Assembly: GCA_015272395.1 (NCBI GenBank)
Contig: JACYLQ010000005.1
Location: 310,001 to 374,000, forward strand
Reading direction: 5' to 3'
Length of the DNA stretch: 64,000 nt
From: Calothrix sp. C42_A2020_038
GTDB lineage: Bacteria; Cyanobacteriota; Cyanobacteriia; Cyanobacteriales; Nostocaceae
Shown here: piece by piece, positions 1 to 11,200 of the stretch
Layout: each line of letters begins with the position of its first letter
Position numbering within the stretch: the first letter of the stretch is position 1
Made by a program: the position numbers and the translations under genes
The notes under the pieces: generated by a model
Told to the model about the DNA's origin: nothing
Seen by the model: only the letters and a program-made list of their open reading frames with translations
The model's database searches: none

Positions 1-1
1 C

Positions 2-3000
2 TTAAAAATATTGTGGGTAGCTTGGAGCTGGTAAAAAACCGCTTCTAATAAAATAGGAAAAATATTTTTCTAGTAATTTTTGCTCCATAACAGGAAAAAT
101 AATATCCGTATTGGCTAAACCTTGAAAGGTGTTGAAGCAGTCAAATTCAGCTTCAGGCGCCTCGGAAGGGTTTTGAGAATAAATTGATAACAGGGGTTGG
201 AGAACATTGTCTGAGTTAACTTGTAACTTCTGCAATTGAGCTAGCCAAGTTTCATAACTGACTAACTCTAAGGGATATCCTAAAATTGGAATCAATTTGA
301 ACAGTTCATTCATGGGGGTGGGTTGAGGATTGAGCAAGTGAAAAGCTTTACCCAAAGATGTTTTTTGACGCGATAGATGAACAATAGCCTGACTTACGCA
401 ATCTACAGGTGTTAAGTTATCTACGACACCATCCATCTGAGGAGCAATTCCCATTTGAATACAACCTGCAATCAATCTACAAAACAAGTCTGTAGTGTTA
501 CAAACACCACTTTTACTGTCTCCTGTAACTCTAGCTAATCTGTAAATGGCAACTGGCAGTCCTCTGTCTCGTGCCTGCATGACTAATTTCTCAGCTACCC
601 ATTTACTTTGAGAATAACCTCCTTCCAGTCCTTGGCTGTGTTCAAGGGAGTCAGCTTCAGTAATTATTTGAGCTTGGGAATAGGCATTGGCTCCAAAAAC
701 CGAGGTGGTAGAAATATGATGTAAGGGTTTGAGCTTAATTTCACTTGCCAACCTCAAAATTTCCTGAGTCCCTAAAACATTAGTCAGTTTCAGAGCAGAG
801 TAAGGATAGATAGTATTTATCCATGCACCATTGTGATAAATAACATCTATTTCACTAGCTAAATCGTAAAATTGACATGGAGCAAGACCCAAAAGATTTT
901 GAGATAAATCTCCTGGAACAGGAATAATTCTGTTGCGTTTGGCTGAATCCCACAGTCCATAGAATTCTAAATTATTTTGCAGTTTTTGTGTGGCTTGTTC
1001 AAAATTTTCAGAACGTATCAAGCAATATATATTCGCTCCTGGTGTTTGCTCCAATAGTTCGTGGAGTAAATAAGCTCCGATAAACCCAGTTGCCCCAGTT
1101 AAAAATACACTCTTAGGTTGATTGATATACTCAAAAGGTAAATATTGAGGTTGGATACTTGAATCTAAGACAGCATCTTTATAGAAATCATCTTCTGAGT
1201 TTACAGTCATTTCGGTGCCAGTTCCAGTTTGAGTTATGTTATCAATTAATTTTGCCAAACCAGCAATAGTTGGTTCCTCAAACAAATAACGTAGAGATAA
1301 CTCTAACTGAAAAGCTGACTGTAATCTAGACATTACTTGAACCGAGCGTAAAGAATGTCCACCTAATTCAAAGAAATTGTCGTGAGTACTAATTTGTTTG
1401 ATACCTAAAATATCACTCCAAATTTCGGCTACAATTTTTTCTGTACTGGTATAAGGATTAACTAAATTATCTGTTTCATTCATCACAGATGGTTTTGGCA
1501 ACGCACGACGGTTGACCTTACCGTTGGCAGTTAAAGGCAGTTCCTTCAAAATCACAAACAGACTAGGAAGCATGTAATCAGGCAGCTTACTTTTAAGGAA
1601 AACCCTTAGTTGAGATTGGATAGCACTATGTACCACCTCACCAGAAGATATTAAATTATCCATTTCCATCAAATCTGTGAAATCTGTCTGGGAGGATCGC
1701 AGGTTGAGGACGACATAGGCAATAATCTGCTTATTTCCGACTTGGTCTTCCTTAACAATTACTACAGATGCTCGAATTAGAGGGTGTTGAGCTAAGGCAG
1801 CTTCAATTTCTCCTAATTCAATCCGAAAACCGCGAATTTTAACTTGATGATCAATTCTACCCAAAAACTCAATATTACCATCTGGTAAATAACGTGCTTT
1901 ATCACCGGTTTTGTACAGTAAAGAGTGGGAAGATTGAATAAATTTTTCTTTTGTTAATTCTGGAAGATTGAGATAACCAGATGCTAAACCGACACCACCA
2001 ATACACAGTTCTCCTGGTATACCAATAGGTACTGGTTGAAGATTTTTGTCTAGAATGTAAATTTGTGTATTCGCAATCGGGCGCCCAATAAATACAGAAT
2101 TAACATAGGAGTGCTTTGAACAGGGTTTATAGACTGTAGCTGTAATAGTAGCTTCCGTTGGACCATAGGCATTCATCCACATTACCCTATCTCCCACCAA
2201 TTGCTGCCATAAAGCTAGTCGATCTGGTAAAACCTGCTCGCTACCTGTAACTAACAAGCGCAGATGATGCGGTACTGTAGATTTGTCCTGAGATATCTCC
2301 AAAACCCACTCTTGCCAATATGGTGTTGGTAAGTTGACAACCGTTAAACTTTTCTGCTCAATAAATCTGGAAAAATCTGCAAAAGAAGTAAAAATTTCAG
2401 CAGGTCGCATTACTAAAGTTGCACCACTTAATAAAGTGGGAAAAACTTCTTCTAATGCAACATCAAAACTGAAGGAAGCAAATTGCAATACTCGATCACG
2501 CTTAGTTAAAGCATATTCTCCAATCATAGCTGTAGCGTGGTTAACTACACCTTGATGAGAAATCATTACACCCTTCGGTTTTCCACTAGAACCAGAGGTG
2601 TAAATTATATAAGCTAAATTATTCGGTTGTACCCCACTAACTGGATTTTTGTCGGAGATATTAGAAGATGTTACATCTCTACCCAAATAAACTACTTTTG
2701 CCCTACTTGGTGGTAATGAATTAGCTAACTTCTGCTGAGTCAATAAGACTGATGCTTCAGAGTCAGATACCATATGAGCTAAACGTTCTTGGGGATAGTT
2801 GGGATCAAGGGGTAAATAAACACCACCAGCTTTTAATATTCCCAATAATCCAATTATTGATAAGAGCGATCGCTCCAGATAAATTCCCACCACAAAATTT
2901 GGTTTTACACCGATGCTTTGTAAATAATGGGCCAGATAGTTCGCTTCTGTATTTAATTGTCGATAAGTTAGTTGCTCATTTTCCCAAACTACTGCCACTA

Positions 3001-4645
3001 CATCAGGATTTTGTTTTACTTGTTCCTCAAACAACTCATGGATACATTTGTCCGCAGGAAAATCAATTGTTGTATCATTCCATTCTACTAACAACTGTTG
3101 CAGTTCCGTCTCCATTAGCAGTGGTAATGTACTAATCGATGCTTCAGGATTAGCAACAATTGCTGCTAATAAGGTCTGGAAATAACCTGCCATTCTGGAA
3201 ATAGTATCTGTATTGAAAAGATCACTGCTGTATTCCCAGCAAGCTTTCAGACCATCTTGTGTATCTTCTATTACTAAACTTAAATCAAACTTTGAGGTTA
3301 CAATCTCTGTTTGTAAAGGAGTTACAGTTAAACCAGGTAGTTCTAGTTGCTCAATTGAGGAATGTTGCAAGTCAAACAGCACCTGAAATAGAGGACTATA
3401 ACTGAGATTTCGCTCTGGTTGTAATACCTCTACAACTTGTTCAAAAGGTACATCCTGATGAGCTTGAGCATCAGTTGTTACTTTTTTGACTTGATTTAGT
3501 AACTCCGAAAAACTGGGATTTTCTCCCAGATCAAACCGTAATACTAAGGTATTAACAAAAAAGCCAATTAATGGCTCGATTTCTTTACGGTTGCGATTAG
3601 CAACAGGAGAACCAATACAGATATCATCCTGACCGCTATAGCGAAATAGTAAAGTCACAAAAGCCGCCAGCATGGTCATAAATAGAGTGGCGCCAGACTT
3701 TTGGCTCAGAGTTCTAAGCTTGACACTTAAATTTGAGTCCAGCTGAAATTCCACAACTCCACCACGGAAACTTTGAACTGGTGGACGCGGACGGTCTGTG
3801 GGTAGCTCTAACAATGGTGGTGCGTCAACTAACTGTTGCTTCCAGTAGTTCAGTTGTTGTTCTAGAATTTCTCCAGTTAACCACTGCTGCTGCCAAATCG
3901 CAAAGTCAGCATATTGAATAGGTAATTTTGGTAAGGATGTAGAACGACATGTCGCATCTTGATAGAGAGCAGACAACTCTTGGACGAAAATTCCTATTGA
4001 CCAACCATCAGAGATAATATGGTGCATGTTTATTAGCAGCACATGAGACTGTTCGCTCAGGCGCCAAAGATGGAAACGCGCGAGAGGAGGATTGGTAAGG
4101 TCAAAGGGTTTATCTCCTTCTCTGGTAGCTAATTGTTTTACGGTAGTTAATTTTGAAGCAGACGGTAAATTCTGTAAGTCCGTTAATTTTAGGTTAAAAG
4201 TAGTAAGCGGGTCAATTACCTGCATCGGCAAGTCATTGACTATAGCAATATGAGTACGCAGAATTTCATGACGACGTAGGATTTCTCTAATTGCTTGTTC
4301 TAAAGCTGGGACATTCAAATTTCCAGTAATTTCTACTGTTAACGGTAAATTGTAGGTACTATTTTCTCCCTCTAATTGGTAGAGAAACCACAATCGCTGT
4401 TGTGCAAAGGATAAAGGTAAGTTTTGGTTCCGAGAAACCGGACTAATAGACTCAGAACAAGAATTTGAATTGAGATTAATTTGTTGTAACAAATTAATGA
4501 TTTCTGGTTTACGCTCAGACAAATAGGTACGTATTTCTGGTGTTAACACTCCTTTTGGTGCATTACAGCGTAAACGACCTTCTTCAATCCACAACTTAAT
4601 ATCTAAACGGGAAAGGTCTAACAAAAATTCTTCAATGCTTTTCAC
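2..4645 (-). CDS. Non-ribosomal peptide synthetase, terminal module: docking-C-A-PCP-thioester reductase
   Basis: Last module of the assembly line; it adds one residue and releases the chain by NAD(P)H reduction to an aldehyde or alcohol. Domain order in 1547 residues: TubC-type N-terminal docking domain (1-55); condensation domain (about 75-510, HHIISDG at 208-214); adenylation domain (about 535-1050, with YTSGSSGKPKG, NAYGPTE, YKTGD and NGKVNRRALP); carrier domain with phosphopantetheine Ser1098 in GGHSL; reductase of the extended SDR type (about 1170-1547) with GATGFIG at 1184-1190, Ser/Thr near 1312-1314, and Tyr1344-x3-Lys1348. Start is GTG, overlapping the upstream stop as GTGA, with GGAGGAG just ahead. 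A hand alignment to GrsA gives the A pocket DVENLTAITK, which matches no substrate I know. The stop lies at the window's first bases, so the cluster may continue to the left. Confidence 0.95.
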   Translation of the reverse strand: MKSIEEFLLDLSRLDIKLWIEEGRLRCNAPKGVLTPEIRTYLSERKPEIINLLQQINLNSNSCSESISPVSRNQNLPLSFAQQRLWFLYQLEGENSTYNLPLTVEITGNLNVPALEQAIREILRRHEILRTHIAIVNDLPMQVIDPLTTFNLKLTDLQNLPSASKLTTVKQLATREGDKPFDLTNPPLARFHLWRLSEQSHVLLINMHHIISDGWSIGIFVQELSALYQDATCRSTSLPKLPIQYADFAIWQQQWLTGEILEQQLNYWKQQLVDAPPLLELPTDRPRPPVQSFRGGVVEFQLDSNLSVKLRTLSQKSGATLFMTMLAAFVTLLFRYSGQDDICIGSPVANRNRKEIEPLIGFFVNTLVLRFDLGENPSFSELLNQVKKVTTDAQAHQDVPFEQVVEVLQPERNLSYSPLFQVLFDLQHSSIEQLELPGLTVTPLQTEIVTSKFDLSLVIEDTQDGLKACWEYSSDLFNTDTISRMAGYFQTLLAAIVANPEASISTLPLLMETELQQLLVEWNDTTIDFPADKCIHELFEEQVKQNPDVVAVVWENEQLTYRQLNTEANYLAHYLQSIGVKPNFVVGIYLERSLLSIIGLLGILKAGGVYLPLDPNYPQERLAHMVSDSEASVLLTQQKLANSLPPSRAKVVYLGRDVTSSNISDKNPVSGVQPNNLAYIIYTSGSSGKPKGVMISHQGVVNHATAMIGEYALTKRDRVLQFASFSFDVALEEVFPTLLSGATLVMRPAEIFTSFADFSRFIEQKSLTVVNLPTPYWQEWVLEISQDKSTVPHHLRLLVTGSEQVLPDRLALWQQLVGDRVMWMNAYGPTEATITATVYKPCSKHSYVNSVFIGRPIANTQIYILDKNLQPVPIGIPGELCIGGVGLASGYLNLPELTKEKFIQSSHSLLYKTGDKARYLPDGNIEFLGRIDHQVKIRGFRIELGEIEAALAQHPLIRASVVIVKEDQVGNKQIIAYVVLNLRSSQTDFTDLMEMDNLISSGEVVHSAIQSQLRVFLKSKLPDYMLPSLFVILKELPLTANGKVNRRALPKPSVMNETDNLVNPYTSTEKIVAEIWSDILGIKQISTHDNFFELGGHSLRSVQVMSRLQSAFQLELSLRYLFEEPTIAGLAKLIDNITQTGTGTEMTVNSEDDFYKDAVLDSSIQPQYLPFEYINQPKSVFLTGATGFIGAYLLHELLEQTPGANIYCLIRSENFEQATQKLQNNLEFYGLWDSAKRNRIIPVPGDLSQNLLGLAPCQFYDLASEIDVIYHNGAWINTIYPYSALKLTNVLGTQEILRLASEIKLKPLHHISTTSVFGANAYSQAQIITEADSLEHSQGLEGGYSQSKWVAEKLVMQARDRGLPVAIYRLARVTGDSKSGVCNTTDLFCRLIAGCIQMGIAPQMDGVVDNLTPVDCVSQAIVHLSRQKTSLGKAFHLLNPQPTPMNELFKLIPILGYPLELVSYETWLAQLQKLQVNSDNVLQPLLSIYSQNPSEAPEAEFDCFNTFQGLANTDIIFPVMEQKLLEKYFSYFIRSGFLPAPSYPQYF

Positions 4646-7600
4646 AGTTCAATCTCCTCCCGTTCTTCTTGATTATCTAACAAATGACTGGGAGTTACTT
4701 CTTTTAGTTTTTGCACTGTTGAAACTAGAAAGTCTATACTAGCAGCTAGTTGAGCGACTGTCGGTTCTTCAAACAAACGACGTAGGGGTAATTCTATCTT
4801 CCAAGTCTGCCGTAATCGAGAAATTATTTGCGTCGCAAGTAAAGAATGTCCTCCACACTCAAAGAAGTTGTCATGAATGCTTACTTGCTCTAATCCTAAA
4901 ACTTCTTGCCAAATTTGCGCCACCATTTTCTCAGTGGGAGTATGGGGTAAGACAAAATTCTCTGAGTCATGACTTATAGAAGGAGCAGGTAGCGCGCGAC
5001 GGTTTATTTTACCGCTAGGAGTCAAAGGTAAAGCATCCAAAATTACAAATGCACCAGGTATCATGTATTCGGGTAATTTCTGTTTAAGAAATTCTCGCAG
5101 TGTATTTTGAGTTTGCAGAGACTTTATATCTAATGTTTCTACAACATAGGCAACAAGACGTTTTTTACCCGGTTCATCTTCTCGAACAATAACTACTGCT
5201 TCTGATACTTGTGGATGTGCTGTAAGTGCAGTTTCTATCTCCCCTAATTCAATACGAAAACCCCGTATTTTTACCTGATTGTCAATTCGCCCCAGAAATT
5301 CAATATTACCATCAGGTAAATAACGTGCTAAGTCGCCAGTTTTATAAAGACGAGGTGACCAGGATAACTCCTCCACGCTTTCAACCAGAAGTAGGGGAGG
5401 AATTAAAGGATTAGGAATAAACTTCTGTGCGGTTAAATCTGAACGGTGCAGATATTCTCTGGCTAAACCAACACCTCCAATATATAGTTCACCTGGAACA
5501 CCCACAGGTACAGGTTGGTAATAAGAGTCGAGAATATATATCTGTGTGTTAGCAATAGGACGCCCAATAGGGGGAAGTGTTGCAAAATTTTGAGCAGAAG
5601 TGTCTAAGCTAAAAGCTGTGACAACATGACTTTCTGATGGACCATATTGATTTTGCAACCTACAATTAGGAAGTTTCATCAATAAGTTAGTTAGAGCAGT
5701 GGTCATCTGCAACTGTTCACCCGCAGTAATAATTTCGCGCAAACTCACAGGTAAATAATTGCACTTTACAGCAACCTCTGCTAACTGCTGTAAAGCAACA
5801 AAAGGTAGAAATAATCTTTCAATCTCTTGTTGTGTAAGTAACTTTAATAAAGCGATTGCATCTCGTCTAACATCATCATAGATTAAAACTAATGTACCAC
5901 CATCACATAAAGTAGAGAAGATTTCTTGAAAGGAGACATCAAAACTTATAGGTGAAAATTGCAGAGTTTTGGTATTCTGATTAGCGATTCCATTGTCTAT
6001 TTGCCACATTAATAAGTTAACCAGGGAACGGTTAGTCATCGCTACTCCCTTGGGTTTACCAGTAGAACCAGAAGTGTAAATTACATAAGCTAAATTTTCC
6101 GGTTTTACATCTGTGGATATATTCGATGTAACGTTTGTATAATTAACATCTTTGTCCAAACAGACTACTCGCTCATGCTTGGGTAAATAGTCGATAAATT
6201 TTTGTTGAGTCAGCAACACTGATGCTTGAGAATTACTTAACATATAAGCCAAGCGTTCTTGGGGATAGCTTGGGTCTAGAGGTACATAGGCGCCACCAGC
6301 TTTGAGAATTGCTAATAATCCCACAACCATTTCTAGTGAACGCTCAACACAAAAACCAACTAGTACATTTGGTTTCACACCTAGAGCAATTAGATAATTT
6401 GCTAACTGATTAGCACGATTATTCAATTGTTCGTAAGTTAATGTTTCGCAACCAAACTGTAAGGCTATATTTTGGGGAGTGCGTTTAACTTGTTCCTCGA
6501 ACAATTGATGAATAGATTTTTCAGGATATTCTGTGTAGGTATCGTTCCATTCCACTAATAACTGATATCGTTCTGTTTCAGTTATCAAAGGTAAATCTTG
6601 TAATTTACTTGTTTTATTTTTAAGCACTCCTTTTAACAAATTCAGGAAATGATTCCCCATCCTATTGATAGTATCTGGATGAAAACGATTAGTATCGTAA
6701 AGTATTCGCACTAACAATTCTTCACCTGGTACCACTACTAACGTCAAGGGATAATTTGTACGTTCATAGGATTTAATTTGGTCAATTTCTAAACTTGCTG
6801 TATCTTCTACTAACAAACTACCTAAAGGATAATTTTCAAATACTAAAAGACTTTCAAATAAGGGTCTTCCTCCAGGTATATTACTAGAGCGCTGAATTTC
6901 AACTAGTGGGTACCATGAATATTGTTCCCGTTCCAAATGCTGTGACTGTAAATTTTGTAACCACGGTACTATTTCAGCATCACTTGGCACTTTGACTCTT
7001 ACTGGTAAGGTGTTAATAAACAGACCAACCATAGATTCTACACCGGACAAACTGGGAGGGCGCCCGGAAACAGTAGCCCCAAACACAACATCCTCTTCAC
7101 CACTGTAGCGACTTAGTAGTAGCGCCCAAATACCCTGTAATAAGGTGGAAAGAGTAAGATGATTTTCCTTTACTATAGATTTGAGAGCGCTGGTAACTTT
7201 TTCTGGTAGTCGTAGATGTTCCTCTTGGTAAGTCTTTTTGTATTGTAAATTTTGCTGCACAAATTGGTCTACAACCAAAGGGGTAGGAGTAGTAAAACCT
7301 TGGAGTGTTTTTCGCCAAAATGTTTGTGCTGTAGAGAAATCTTGGTTTTGCAGCCAATTAATATAGTCTTTGTAAGGACGGAGAGGAGGCAAGTATACAT
7401 CTTTGCCTTTGTTGAATGCCTCGTAAAAAGTAAAAACCTCTTTCAGGATGATGGGTAAACACCAACCATCCGTCAACAGATGATGAGAACTCCAAATGAA
7501 TTTGTAAGTTTGATCAGTCAGACGAATTAAGGTATTCCTCATCAGTGGTGCTTTGTCAAGTTCAAAACCTTTATCTCTATCTGCTTGGAGGAAGTCCTTG

Positions 7601-7929
7601 AATTTTTCTTCTTGTTCAACCACTGATAAATTTCGCCAGTCATAATTAGCCCAAGGTAAATTTACCTTTTTACATACTACTTGTAATGGTTTTTTACTTT
7701 TTTCCCAAACAAAAAGAGTACGTAAAACAGGATGTCGCTCCACTACTCGTTGCCAAGCTCGCTCAAAAGTAGTAGGATTTAAATTTCCACTTAAATTCAA
7801 ACTCAACTGCTCAAAGTAAACACCATCTCCTTCGTAAAGCGTGTGGAAGAGTAGACCTTCCTGCATTGGAGAAAGCGAGTAAATAGATTCAATATTTTTA
7901 CTTTTATTGTCTTGAATACTAAGTGTCAT
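4642..7929 (-). CDS. Non-ribosomal peptide synthetase, C-A-PCP module with proline-like specificity
   Basis: Third step of the assembly line. The 1095-residue protein opens directly with a condensation domain of the class that follows epimerases (SLSPMQEGLLFHTLY near residue 18; HHLLTDG at 149-155), preceded only by a short COM-type acceptor stretch. The adenylation domain (about 465-980) has YTSGSTGKPKG, QYGPSESHVV and the A7-A10 motifs. Hand alignment gives pocket DVQFIAQVVK. Proline and 4-methylproline domains usually read DVQxIAHVVK, so proline or a methylproline is likely, but His is replaced by Gln. The carrier serine is Ser1029 in GGHSL. The C-terminus is strongly acidic (EEREEIEL) and could bind the TubC-type docking domain that begins the next protein. 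The stop overlaps the next GTG start by 4 bp, so translation is probably coupled. Confidence 0.95.
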   Translation of the reverse strand: MTLSIQDNKSKNIESIYSLSPMQEGLLFHTLYEGDGVYFEQLSLNLSGNLNPTTFERAWQRVVERHPVLRTLFVWEKSKKPLQVVCKKVNLPWANYDWRNLSVVEQEEKFKDFLQADRDKGFELDKAPLMRNTLIRLTDQTYKFIWSSHHLLTDGWCLPIILKEVFTFYEAFNKGKDVYLPPLRPYKDYINWLQNQDFSTAQTFWRKTLQGFTTPTPLVVDQFVQQNLQYKKTYQEEHLRLPEKVTSALKSIVKENHLTLSTLLQGIWALLLSRYSGEEDVVFGATVSGRPPSLSGVESMVGLFINTLPVRVKVPSDAEIVPWLQNLQSQHLEREQYSWYPLVEIQRSSNIPGGRPLFESLLVFENYPLGSLLVEDTASLEIDQIKSYERTNYPLTLVVVPGEELLVRILYDTNRFHPDTINRMGNHFLNLLKGVLKNKTSKLQDLPLITETERYQLLVEWNDTYTEYPEKSIHQLFEEQVKRTPQNIALQFGCETLTYEQLNNRANQLANYLIALGVKPNVLVGFCVERSLEMVVGLLAILKAGGAYVPLDPSYPQERLAYMLSNSQASVLLTQQKFIDYLPKHERVVCLDKDVNYTNVTSNISTDVKPENLAYVIYTSGSTGKPKGVAMTNRSLVNLLMWQIDNGIANQNTKTLQFSPISFDVSFQEIFSTLCDGGTLVLIYDDVRRDAIALLKLLTQQEIERLFLPFVALQQLAEVAVKCNYLPVSLREIITAGEQLQMTTALTNLLMKLPNCRLQNQYGPSESHVVTAFSLDTSAQNFATLPPIGRPIANTQIYILDSYYQPVPVGVPGELYIGGVGLAREYLHRSDLTAQKFIPNPLIPPLLLVESVEELSWSPRLYKTGDLARYLPDGNIEFLGRIDNQVKIRGFRIELGEIETALTAHPQVSEAVVIVREDEPGKKRLVAYVVETLDIKSLQTQNTLREFLKQKLPEYMIPGAFVILDALPLTPSGKINRRALPAPSISHDSENFVLPHTPTEKMVAQIWQEVLGLEQVSIHDNFFECGGHSLLATQIISRLRQTWKIELPLRRLFEEPTVAQLAASIDFLVSTVQKLKEVTPSHLLDNQEEREEIEL

Positions 7930-8290
7930 TTATTTGTTAATAGTTATAGAAAAGAATCAGGTTGATGAACGCGCAGCAGATGCCAGAAGGTAGATTCAGA
8001 TGGGGAATAGTTACCCCAACTGAATGCTCGACACTCTAGTTAAGGGTGAGGTTTTAAACTAGTGGTCTGTATCATAAGTTTTAGTGGTATAAAAAATGTC
8101 TTGTGGGTCAGTCATCCCTGCCTGAACAATAGAACAGCCAATAATGTCTGTTCTAAAACACTTCAACATTAATGACATGAACCACTAGTTTTAAACCCAG
8201 TTGATCAAAGGTGTTCTTAGGCTTTGTATAAAATTCTCTTTCATAATTGCCCTCTGCCTACTGACTTCTGCTCTGCCCGAAGGGCGATGA
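7930..8290. other. Intergenic gap inside the NRPS operon
   Basis: A 361-bp gap between co-directional NRPS genes that otherwise abut or overlap. It holds the inverted-repeat element at 8050-8198 and, at 8249-8279, degenerate heptads of the ctgcctactgacttctgctctg kind, resembling cyanobacterial short tandem repeats. I see no gene and no clear promoter. The gap could contain an internal promoter or simply be the result of the element's insertion. Confidence 0.6.
8050..8198. repeat. MITE-like inverted-repeat element, copy 1
   Basis: Non-coding element in the 361-bp gap between two NRPS genes. Its ends are inverted: GGTTTTAAACTAGTGG on the left and the complementary CCACTAGTTTTAAACCC on the right, with CTAGTGG...CCACTAG delimiting a 130-bp core (8059-8188). 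Inside are AAGTTTTAGTGGTATAAA, a CTTGTGGG stretch and CATCCCTGCCTG, the last being part of a widespread cyanobacterial repeat. A second copy at 55854-55958 shares both ends and the interior order. No reading frame is present. Confidence 0.8.
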
Positions 8291-11200
8291 TCAAATACTT
8301 GAAAGCAAATCATCAAGCTCATCTTGACTTAACCCCGCTTCTGGAAAATCAGAAGGGGTATAACCTCCTGCATCTTGGGAGAGGCAATGAGCGATGATTG
8401 TTTCTAGGGTTTGCAAATAACAATTAGCTAAAGTCTCTATAGTAGACTTTCGATGAATATACTTGCCATACCTCCAATCTAATTGCAGTCTACCGTTAAT
8501 AATTAAGCCATCTATTTCTAATAAATGAGAACGGTGTCCCAAAGGACTATGAATATCACCGCTAGATTGGGCAAATTTCCATCCATTCTGAAACTGTGTT
8601 TGGTCAAATTGTCCCAAGTAGTTAAAACTTATCTTGGCTTGGGGAAGTACTTGTAGTTGTTTGCGGATATTCTGATCAAGGCTAAGATACCTCAAAATAC
8701 CATAACCAATACCTCTTTCAGGAATACTTCGCAGTTGTTCTTTAACTGACTTCAGAGCTTCTCCTGGATGGATTAAGTTTTCTAGTTTTAATAGAACGGG
8801 GAACACACTAGTAAACCAGCCTACAGTACGAGACACATCTATGTATTCAAACAAATCTTCTCTTCCGTGGCCTTCTAAGTCAACTAGTAAAGAAGTGCAA
8901 CCTGTCCATTGAGCAAAGGTTTGCACTAAAGCAGTAAGCAACACATCATTAATTTGTGTGTTGTAAACTGATGGGACATCTTGCAATAAAGCACGAGTCT
9001 GTTCCGCACTCAAGAATACGGATAAGGTATGACTAGATGCAACTGTGTTAGCGGATTCTTCATAAGCATAATCCACAGGTAAAACAGTAACAAATTTATC
9101 AGTTATTTGCAACCAGTATTTTAACTCTGAGGCTAGTTTTTGCTCTTGAGCATAGTCTCTCAGTCGATATGCCCAATCTTGAAAAGATGTAGTTTTGGCT
9201 GGTAAGTGGATAAGTTCCCCAGCTAATACTTGCTGGTAAGCCGTCGCGAGGTCTTCAAGTATAATTCGCCATGAAACACCATCAACAGCAAGGTGATGGA
9301 TAATAATCAGTAAACGCCCAGGTGAAGAAATTCCTAACTGGAATAGTACTACTTGCATTAAGTTTCCAGTAGATAAATTCAGAGTCCTTTGTTGTGCATT
9401 TGCTTGTTGGATAATCGCTTGCTGTTGTTCTTCTGATGTCAGGTTTGACAAATCAACTACTTGGAAGGGAACAGAAAAGCTCGCATCACGATTAATTTGC
9501 ACCCACTGAGAATTATGTTGGATATATTGCATACGTAGAGCATCATGATGAATCAACAATTGCTCCAGTACCTGCTGCAATAGCCCTGGTTTAATCTCAG
9601 GTGGCACAGACAACATCATTGCTTGGTTATAGTGATGAGGCTCAACAAAATTCTGCTCGAAAAACCAATACTGAATTGGGGTTAGGGGAACTTTTCCAGT
9701 AACTAAGCCCTGTTCAGCTTGCAGATTAGTATTAGTTGTACTAGCAACAGATGCTAACTCAGCAATGGTTTGATGTTGGAAAAGTTGTTTTGGTGTCAGT
9801 TTTAAACCGACTTGATTGGCACGAGCGATGATTTGAATGCTAATGATTGAATCTCCGCCCAGTTCAAAGAAGTTATCGTGAATACCTATTTGTTTTAACT
9901 TTAAGACATCCTTCCAAATTGCCGCCAATGTTTCTTCCCTGGGAGTACGTGGAGCAACAAATCTTTCTGAGTCAATATTTACTGATGGGGTGGGAAGGGC
10001 ACGGCGATCTATCTTACCAGTAGGGGTAAGAGGTAGAACGTCTAATATTACAAAAACACTCGGCGCCATGTAGTCGGGTAGCTTCTGTTTTAGGAAGTCT
10101 CGCAGTGTATTTTGGATTTGTAGAGCAGTCAAATGTGACATCTCCGACATCACCACGTAGGCAACGAGGCGTTTTTTGCCTGGTTCATCTTCTCGGACAA
10201 TAACTACTGCTTCTTTAATCTCTGGATGTGCAGTAAGTGCAGTTTCGATTTCTCCTAATTCAATACGAAAGCCCCGTATTTTGACTTGGTTATCAATTCG
10301 ACCAAGAAATACAATATTACCATCGGGTAGATAGCGAACTATATCACCAGTTTTGTACAGTCTTTGTGATTTTTGCCAAGGGTTTTGGATAAATTTCTCC
10401 ACCGTTAACTCTGGACGGTTAAGATATTCTCTTGCAAGCCCAGCACCACCAATGTATAGTTCACCAGGTACACCGATTGGAACTGGTTGTAGGTATTTAT
10501 CTAAAATGTATGTTTGGACATTACCAATAGGGCGCCCAATTGGTATCTGTAATACATTATCTAGGACAAACCTCGATAAGTTAAATGTAGTTGCTTCTAC
10601 TGTTGTTTCTGTTGGTCCATAGGCGTTGATTAACAAAGGAGACTGTGTAAGCTTGTTGTTAACGTATTCTTGCCACAGCTTCAATGTTTCCGCTAATACA
10701 GCTTCTCCACCTATAATTATCAATCGTACTGTTGTTGGCAATATTTGACCTGTAGTCACTAATTCAGAGGTCAACTGATGCCAGTATGCTGTCGGCAAAT
10801 CTAACACTGTTAGTTGCCATTCGTGACATTTTTGCAGAAATATAGAAACAGAGCTGATCATTTCATCTGTACGTAGCACCAACGTCCCACCAGAGGTTAG
10901 GCAAGTATAAATTTCTTCTGCTGCCACATCAAAGCTGATTGATGCAAATTGTAGAACCCTATCCCCAAAGCCAATTGCATACTCGACTTTTGCTGCTTCA
11001 ATAAAATTCACCAAAGATTGGTGTTCAATCATTACACCCTTGGGCTTTCCTGTCGAACCAGAGGTGTAAATAATGTAAGCCAAGTTTTCTGGTCTAACCC
11101 CAGTAACAGGATTCTGATGTGTCCCATCTCTATATATCGCGTCTATGTCTAAGCAAACTACCTTTGCTCCATCAGGTAACAAATCGATTAAGTGCTGCTG

